Source of the DNA: JAZKIX01 sp040384645
GTDB taxonomy: Bacteria > Pseudomonadota > Gammaproteobacteria > Burkholderiales > Burkholderiaceae_D
Assembly (NCBI GenBank): GCA_040384645.1
Contig: JAZKIX010000173.1
Coordinates: 1-10,214 of the forward strand
Direction of reading: 5' to 3'
Length of the DNA: 10,214 bases
The position numbers and the translations under genes are program-made. Below are positions 6,334 through 10,214 of the stretch, piece after piece. The notes beneath the pieces were generated by a model. It ran no database searches and was not told the origin of the DNA. It was given only the letters and a program-made list of their open reading frames with translations. Numbering within the stretch: position 1 is the stretch's first letter; every line of letters begins with the position of its first letter.

Positions 6334-7356
6334 TTAATTCGATTCTTTTAATTTAAAGGTTGCGGTGATTTCACGATCCACCGTGCCGTCTTTTCTACGG
6401 GGCAGTGGCGATGATTTTCTGATTGCTTTTTCTACCGCGTCATCATATGCAGGCACACCACTGCTTTTGGTAATCTTGAGGCCAACAATTTCGCCAGTTG
6501 GCAATTGTGTGATCGTGAAATCGGCTTGCGGATTGCCAGATACATTGGTGTCGCCGCCATAGCTTAAATTGCTTTTGATCTTGTGAATGATCATGCCTTT
6601 ATAGTTCGGATCGCCTCGAGCCCCCATTGCTTTTGGCGCATCACCGGTACCGCCGGAACCGGCTTGATTCAACAGTCGCTTCATATCGGCATCGCGATCA
6701 TTTTCCAAAGCTTGCTGATCAGCGGCTTCTTTAGCTTTTTGCTGGTCGGCCAGCTTTTTCTTTTCAAGTTTTTCTATTGCGAGTTTTTGCGCGCTTTCTT
6801 GCTCTTCCAATTCTTTTTTGCGTTTGGCGATTTCGGCTTTTTGCTCGGCAAGTTTTTGGGCTAATTCTTTGTCTTGCAAGTCCTTTTTGTTCTTGGCACT
6901 CTCGGCATTTTTTTCGCTTAATTTTTGTGCGTTGGCCTTATCTTCAGCCTCTTTTTTTTGTTTGGCTGCATCGGCCTTTTTAGTTTCGGCAGCAAGCAGC
7001 AAAGCGGCTTTACGCTTTTTTTCCTGCTCTAGTGCGATCTCTACTTTGGCGGCTTTTTCTTGTAGTCTCTCTTGCTGTGTTTCTTCTGTTTTTACCGGCA
7101 ATTTTGGTGTCGACTTGACTGCAACCGGTTTTTCTATTTTGGGGTCGACAGGTGCACTTTGCAACGGCTTGGGCGCAGCATCCCGGTTTTGCATATCCCA
7201 GATTTCTGCTTCGACTGCAATCGGTGTTTCGTTTTGCCAATGCACGCCGATCCACAAGAAAGCGATCAGTGCGACATGCACTATCGCCGCCAGCGTCAAT
7301 GCACGCCAGCGACCAGGTTCATGCGGTACAAAATAGGGTGAGGCTGCTGTACTCAT
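6334..7356 (-). CDS. tolA: Cell envelope integrity protein TolA
   Basis: Inner-membrane protein that carries the energy of TolQR across the periplasm to TolB and Pal. Domain I is one membrane segment (about 18-39) with the family histidine at residue 27. The Ser found four residues before that His in E. coli is Ala23 here. Domain II is a long Lys/Glu/Ala-rich helix (about 90-230). It includes an approximately 23-residue repeat starting with AQKL at residues 143, 166 and 189. Domain III (about 248-340) is a TonB/TolA C-terminal fold (YKGMIIHKIKSNL, GEIVGLKITKSSG, AVEKAIRKSSPLP, FKLKES). Length is 340 residues. It starts 7 nt after the tolR stop, with GAG 6 nt before the ATG. Confidence 0.95.
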   Translation of the reverse strand: MSTAASPYFVPHEPGRWRALTLAAIVHVALIAFLWIGVHWQNETPIAVEAEIWDMQNRDAAPKPLQSAPVDPKIEKPVAVKSTPKLPVKTEETQQERLQEKAAKVEIALEQEKKRKAALLLAAETKKADAAKQKKEAEDKANAQKLSEKNAESAKNKKDLQDKELAQKLAEQKAEIAKRKKELEEQESAQKLAIEKLEKKKLADQQKAKEAADQQALENDRDADMKRLLNQAGSGGTGDAPKAMGARGDPNYKGMIIHKIKSNLSYGGDTNVSGNPQADFTITQLPTGEIVGLKITKSSGVPAYDDAVEKAIRKSSPLPRRKDGTVDREITATFKLKESN

Positions 7357-7363
7357 GAATCAC

Positions 7364-7816
7364 TCATTTTGCGGCTTGAACAGCAAGTCCAACCCGAATA
7401 ATGCCTAACCTTTTTGCTTCAGAAATGACCTTGACCACGTCTTCGTATTTGCCTTTGCCTTCGGCTTCAATCAAGACGGGAAGATCGGGTTCATTTTTAT
7501 GCCAAACGGCAAGTTTTGCTGCCAGATCGGAGGCATTGGATGCGTTTTCGCTACGTTTCTTGCCACCCGCCTTGCTGCTTAAAGTGAGGATGCTACGGCC
7601 GTCTGGCTTTAACGTGACCTGTATATATTGGGTCGGTGGCAGAACCGATTGTCCCGAGGTCGGTAAATTGATAACGTTGGGGCTGGCCAGCGGCGCTGCA
7701 ACCATAAAAATCACCAACAACACCATCATTACATCGATGTAAGGGACGACATTGATTTCTGCCTTGAATTTGCGGCTGCGGCCGCCACGTAAAGAACTTG
7801 TTGATGAAGATGCCAT
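7364..7816 (-). CDS. tolR: Tol-Pal system protein TolR (ExbD/TolR family)
   Basis: Inner-membrane partner of TolQ; together they form the proton-driven motor that energises TolA. It has 150 residues: a short basic cytoplasmic N-terminus, one membrane segment (about 24-43, INVVPYIDVMMVLLVIFMVA) and a periplasmic domain (about 50-150). Asp28 in PYIDVMM aligns with the essential membrane Asp of the family (Asp23 in E. coli). The C-terminal LGIIRVGLAVQ is typical of TolR. It lies 11 nt after the tolQ stop. AAGG about 8 nt before the ATG supports the start. Confidence 0.95.
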   Translation of the reverse strand: MASSSTSSLRGGRSRKFKAEINVVPYIDVMMVLLVIFMVAAPLASPNVINLPTSGQSVLPPTQYIQVTLKPDGRSILTLSSKAGGKKRSENASNASDLAAKLAVWHKNEPDLPVLIEAEGKGKYEDVVKVISEAKRLGIIRVGLAVQAAK

Positions 7817-7827
7817 CGTGGCGTGCC

Positions 7828-8517
7828 TTAGCGAGATTGTCGTTGCAAAATATTCGAAAACTCTTCGATGAAGCTTTCGAACCGAATCGCGAGGCGGTCA
7901 ATGTCGTGTGAGTAACGGTTGTAGGCAACCACTGCCGGTATCGCGGCAAATAGACCAATCGCGGTGGCGATCAACGCTTCGGCGATACCTGGCGCGACCG
8001 CCGCCAGCGTGGCTTGCTGCACATTGGCCAAGCCGCGAAACGCATTCATGATGCCCCAGACCGTACCAAACAGACCAACGTAGGGCGAGACCGAGCCGAC
8101 CGACGCCAAAAACGCCAAATGCGATTCGAGCGCATCCATTTCGCGCTGGTAGGCGGCACGCATCGCACGGCGCGCGCCGTCGAGCATGGCGCCGGTATCC
8201 ATGGCATCGCGATTGGGGTACGAGGCGCGTACTTTGATGAATTCGCCCATGCCGGATTCGAATATCCGTTCCAGTGCACCCCCTTCATCGTGATTGACGC
8301 GGGCATTTTGATAAATCGATTGCAAATTGCCGCCAGCCCAGAAGATGCGTTCAAACTCGTCTGTTTGCGCACGGGCACTTTTAATGGCGAATAGCTTGCG
8401 GAAGATATAAGTCCAACTCATCACCGATACGGCCATAAGCAGCGCCATGACCAGTTGTACCAGTATCGAAGCATTGGTGATCAGTGTGAGAAATGAGAGA
8501 TCTTGGGTAACGGTCAT
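7828..8517 (-). CDS. tolQ: Tol-Pal system protein TolQ (MotA/TolQ/ExbB family)
   Basis: Proton-channel subunit of the TolQR motor in the inner membrane. It has 229 residues, about the usual length, and three membrane segments near 17-38, 135-160 and 171-199. The TolQ signatures GLFGTVWGIMNAF and GIAEALIATAIGLFAAIP are intact. Thr152 and Thr185 stand 33 residues apart, matching E. coli Thr145 and Thr178 in the proton path. The N-terminus aligns with E. coli TolQ, which supports this start although no clear Shine-Dalgarno sequence precedes it. The ybgC stop is 75 nt upstream. Confidence 0.96.
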   Translation of the reverse strand: MTVTQDLSFLTLITNASILVQLVMALLMAVSVMSWTYIFRKLFAIKSARAQTDEFERIFWAGGNLQSIYQNARVNHDEGGALERIFESGMGEFIKVRASYPNRDAMDTGAMLDGARRAMRAAYQREMDALESHLAFLASVGSVSPYVGLFGTVWGIMNAFRGLANVQQATLAAVAPGIAEALIATAIGLFAAIPAVVAYNRYSHDIDRLAIRFESFIEEFSNILQRQSR

Positions 8518-8592
8518 TGGGTTTTATAGGATGTCGAACTATCGGTCTACCGTATTGTCGCGAAGGCAATGAACGCGAAAACCGCAGAAGTG

Positions 8593-9000
8593 TTATTCCA
8601 TCGTCGTTATTTTTACCAAGATTGTCGCGGGTATCGCATTGGGACGCAGGGTTTGACTGTCAACGCAGCCAACCTTGAAGCGGCCCGTTGTAAGTAGTTC
8701 CGGCCCGCGCCAAATTTGTTGTAAAAATTGTATCGATGCACGTCCGAGTTTTTCGACACGGACATGCAATTTTAGTTCATCGTCCATGCAAGCGGGGGCA
8801 TGGAAGTCAACCATCGCCGTTTTGACGACGAATAAAACGCCATCCGATGCGGCCGCTTGTTTCTGGCCAATGCCTGCTGCACGTAACCATTCGGTGCGTG
8901 CACGCTCAAAATATTTCAAGTAATTAGCGTAATAGACAATGCCGCCGGCGTCGGTGTCCTCGTAATAAACTCGCACGATCCAGCTAAACGCTTCTGTCAT
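8593..9000 (-). CDS. ybgC: Acyl-CoA thioesterase YbgC (hotdog fold)
   Basis: Hotdog-fold thioesterase of the 4-hydroxybenzoyl-CoA thioesterase family, which hydrolyses acyl-CoA thioesters in the cytoplasm. In E. coli it is encoded as the first gene of the tol-pal cluster and associates with acyl carrier protein and phospholipid-synthesis enzymes. It has 135 residues, the usual size. The signature VYYEDTDAGGIVYYANYLKY is complete, with Asp17 aligned to the catalytic Asp of the Pseudomonas 4-HBA-CoA thioesterase and the conserved YFERARTEWLR after it. No strong ribosome-binding site precedes the ATG. It is the first gene of the operon on this strand, with about 200 bp of untranslated DNA before it. 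Confidence 0.94.
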   Translation of the reverse strand: MTEAFSWIVRVYYEDTDAGGIVYYANYLKYFERARTEWLRAAGIGQKQAAASDGVLFVVKTAMVDFHAPACMDDELKLHVRVEKLGRASIQFLQQIWRGPELLTTGRFKVGCVDSQTLRPNAIPATILVKITTME

Positions 9001-9077
9001 TTTTCAAAGATTTAATAATAATTTGAGGGAGTATGGTGCGTTTTATGCCCTTACCCGCAGGTATTTAAAGCGATTAA

Positions 9078-9101
9078 AAATATACTTAGCGGAGTATATT
9101 T
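9078..9101. promoter_or_regulatory. Perfect AT-rich palindrome upstream of ybgC
   Basis: AAATATACT (9078-9086) and AGTATATTT (9093-9101) form a perfect 9-bp dyad with a 6-nt centre. On the - strand it runs into TTTTT, so it could be a weak terminator for the upstream dehydrogenase gene. It also contains -10-like sequences (TATACT, TATATT), so it may instead be an operator or part of the tol-pal promoter. A second small hairpin, GCCC-AATTA-GGGC (9104-9116), lies beside it. The rest of the gap from 9001 to 9197 shows no gene. Confidence 0.4.
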
Positions 9102-9197
9102 ATGCCCAATTAGGGCGTTATTGGCGGTTTCCGCTCTCGGCTGCTGAGTACACCGCAATCTAATCGGCAAGCACAGCAATGTAACAAAATCTAACAA

Positions 9198-9944
9198 TTA
9201 ATTCCGTTTAATGGCGAACGGTGAAAATCCTTGGCAAGTGGGCATCAGTTCAATTGAATTGATATTCACGTGCGGCGGCAAGCTGGCAACCCAATAGGCC
9301 GTTTCAGCGATATCCGCAGCCGTCAATGGAACGGTGCCTTCATAGACCTTCGCAGCTGCGGCCTCATTGCCGCGCATACGGATGCTGGAAAATTCGGTGC
9401 CGCCACACAGACCGGGTGCAATATTGGTAGCCCGTACCCCGGTGCCCACCAGATCCGCCCGTAAATTGAGGGTGAATTGCTCGACAAATGCTTTGCTCGC
9501 GCCGTAGACGTTACCACCTGGATAGGGATAGGCGCCGGCGACCGAACCGAGATTGATGATCAGGCCACTACCGCGTTGCACCATCGCGGGCAGTACGGCA
9601 CGTGTCATCGTTACCAAACCCTTGCAATTGGTGTCGATCATGGTTTCCCATTCATCGAGCGAGGCTTGATGTGCCGGTTCTGTCCCCAGCGCTAAGCCGG
9701 CATTGTTAATTAAGACATCGATAGCCTGCCATTCCGGCGCCAATATGCTTAGGGCAGCGTCAATCGAATTCTTGTCTGTTACATCCATCATGAGCGGGTG
9801 AAGCGCTGCGCCCAATTCAGTGGATAAGGCCGTCAGTCGATCCTGTCTGCGCGCCGTGGCAATGACTTTATGCCCGTGGCGAACAAATTTGCGTGCCATT
9901 TCGGCCCCGAATCCGGCGCTGGCGCCTGTGATGAAAACGATCAT
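9198..9944 (-). CDS. ydfG: YdfG-type NADP-dependent 3-hydroxy acid dehydrogenase (SDR)
   Basis: Classical short-chain dehydrogenase of 248 residues, the same length as E. coli YdfG and highly similar over the whole length (TGASAGFG, GHKVIATARRQDRL, NNAGLALG, WETMIDTN, GGNVYGASKAFV, PPHVNIN). E. coli YdfG oxidises L-serine, L-allo-threonine and other 3-hydroxy acids and reduces malonic semialdehyde. The NADP-binding glycine motif is at 7-14. The basic ARR at 31-33 fits NADP over NAD. The catalytic residues Asn106, Ser134, Tyr147 and Lys151 are all present. AGGA 6 nt before the ATG supports the start. It is transcribed divergently from the riboswitch-controlled gene. Natural substrate in this host is not shown by sequence. 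Confidence 0.9.
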   Translation of the reverse strand: MIVFITGASAGFGAEMARKFVRHGHKVIATARRQDRLTALSTELGAALHPLMMDVTDKNSIDAALSILAPEWQAIDVLINNAGLALGTEPAHQASLDEWETMIDTNCKGLVTMTRAVLPAMVQRGSGLIINLGSVAGAYPYPGGNVYGASKAFVEQFTLNLRADLVGTGVRATNIAPGLCGGTEFSSIRMRGNEAAAAKVYEGTVPLTAADIAETAYWVASLPPHVNINSIELMPTCQGFSPFAIKRN

Positions 9945-10067
9945 TCAATGTCCTGTTAGAAAGTAGATAGTGCAATGTGACAGCAACGCAAAATTGTAGC
10001 CCAATCGCGCCGCGCAATTGCACATTGATGCATTGCGTCAATTTTTTGGCGCAGATGGGCCTGAGTC

Positions 10068-10096
10068 TTGCCCAAATCCATGCATTCACTTACAAT
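10068..10096 (+). promoter_or_regulatory. Sigma-70 promoter driving the ZTP riboswitch
   Basis: TTGCCC (10068-10073) and TACAAT (10091-10096) are separated by 17 bp. The predicted transcription start near 10103 lies a few bases before the aptamer. A dyad TGGGC-N9-GCCCA (10056-10074) overlaps the -35 box. Confidence 0.65.
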
Positions 10097-10111
10097 TTGG
10101 CCACCATTTCG

Positions 10112-10212
10112 TCTCACGTGACTGGCGAAAAGTCGGGTTTGCAATATTTTCCCGATGATAAGGTGGGCATCCACCGGGGAACGTGAGATTTCATCAGCCG
10201 TTCGCCTGGGCA
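10112..10212 (+). ncRNA. ZTP (pfl) riboswitch aptamer
   Basis: Senses ZTP/ZMP (AICAR nucleotides), the purine intermediates that build up when 10-formyl-tetrahydrofolate is short. Helix P1 is an exact 8-bp pairing of TCTCACGT (10112-10119) with ACGTGAGA (10181-10188). P2 is TCGGG (10133-10137) with CCCGA (10151-10155). A GGTGG-GCAT-CCACC hairpin spans 10162-10175. The conserved blocks CGTGACTGGCGAA, CCACCGGGGAACGTG and CCGTTCGCCTGGGCA are all present. GGCGAA (10124-10129) can pair with TTCGCC (10201-10206) as the pseudoknot. The aptamer is complete; the expression platform and the controlled gene lie beyond the window. Known targets are glyA, purH, folD and fhs; glyA is the best guess next to ybgC in Burkholderiales. 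Confidence 0.92.
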
Positions 10213-10214
10213 GC

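Noticed and set aside
5957..6337. 126-codon ORF antisense to tolB
   Set aside because: Shadow of the tolB reading frame; no ribosome-binding site or family resemblance.
6818..7336. 172-codon Ser/Phe/Cys-rich ORF antisense to tolA
   Set aside because: Its odd composition is the mirror of the Lys/Ala/Glu-rich TolA helix, not a real protein.
9977..10186. 69-codon ORF on the + strand over the riboswitch
   Set aside because: It runs through the promoter and the structured aptamer, which explain the sequence better.

Overview
The window looks like a chromosomal segment of a betaproteobacterium in the order Burkholderiales, most likely Oxalobacteraceae-like (Undibacterium/Herminiimonas/Collimonas relatives). 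This rests on the Tol-Pal gene order, the protein sequences and a GC content that looks close to 50% by eye; no search was run. No transposase, integrase, phage gene or CRISPR array is visible.

Left part (1-2390, + strand): the 3' portion of a large secreted modular protein. It has Ig-like repeats, an F5/8 type C (discoidin, CBM32-like) module, another Ig-like repeat and a C-terminal glycoside hydrolase family 64 domain (beta-1,3-glucanase). Its 5' end lies outside the window. Three hairpins follow the stop codon; the last is a strong, probably bidirectional terminator shared with the next gene.

Middle (2391-3453, - strand): a small glycine-zipper surface lipoprotein, then about 480 bp without a convincing gene. 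That gap holds several perfect hairpins and an FNR/ANR-type box. A self-contained tRNA-Lys(TTT) unit follows, with a consensus-perfect sigma-70 promoter and a strong intrinsic terminator.

Core (3583-9000, - strand): the complete cell-envelope operon ybgC-tolQ-tolR-tolA-tolB-pal-cpoB. TolQ and TolR form the proton-driven inner-membrane motor. TolA spans the periplasm, TolB and the lipoprotein Pal form the outer-membrane/peptidoglycan side, CpoB coordinates the system with peptidoglycan synthesis, and YbgC is a hotdog acyl-CoA thioesterase. Gaps are short (7-75 nt). The pal-cpoB gap contains a perfect 17-bp inverted repeat.

Right part (9001-10214): a YdfG-type short-chain dehydrogenase on the - strand. 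Divergent from it, on the + strand, are a good sigma-70 promoter and a complete ZTP (pfl) riboswitch aptamer. The aptamer predicts a folate/purine one-carbon gene, most likely glyA, just beyond the window edge.

No wholly new system is evident. The most rewarding items are the riboswitch, the pal-cpoB inverted repeat, the FNR-like site in the structured intergenic region and the modular GH64 enzyme.
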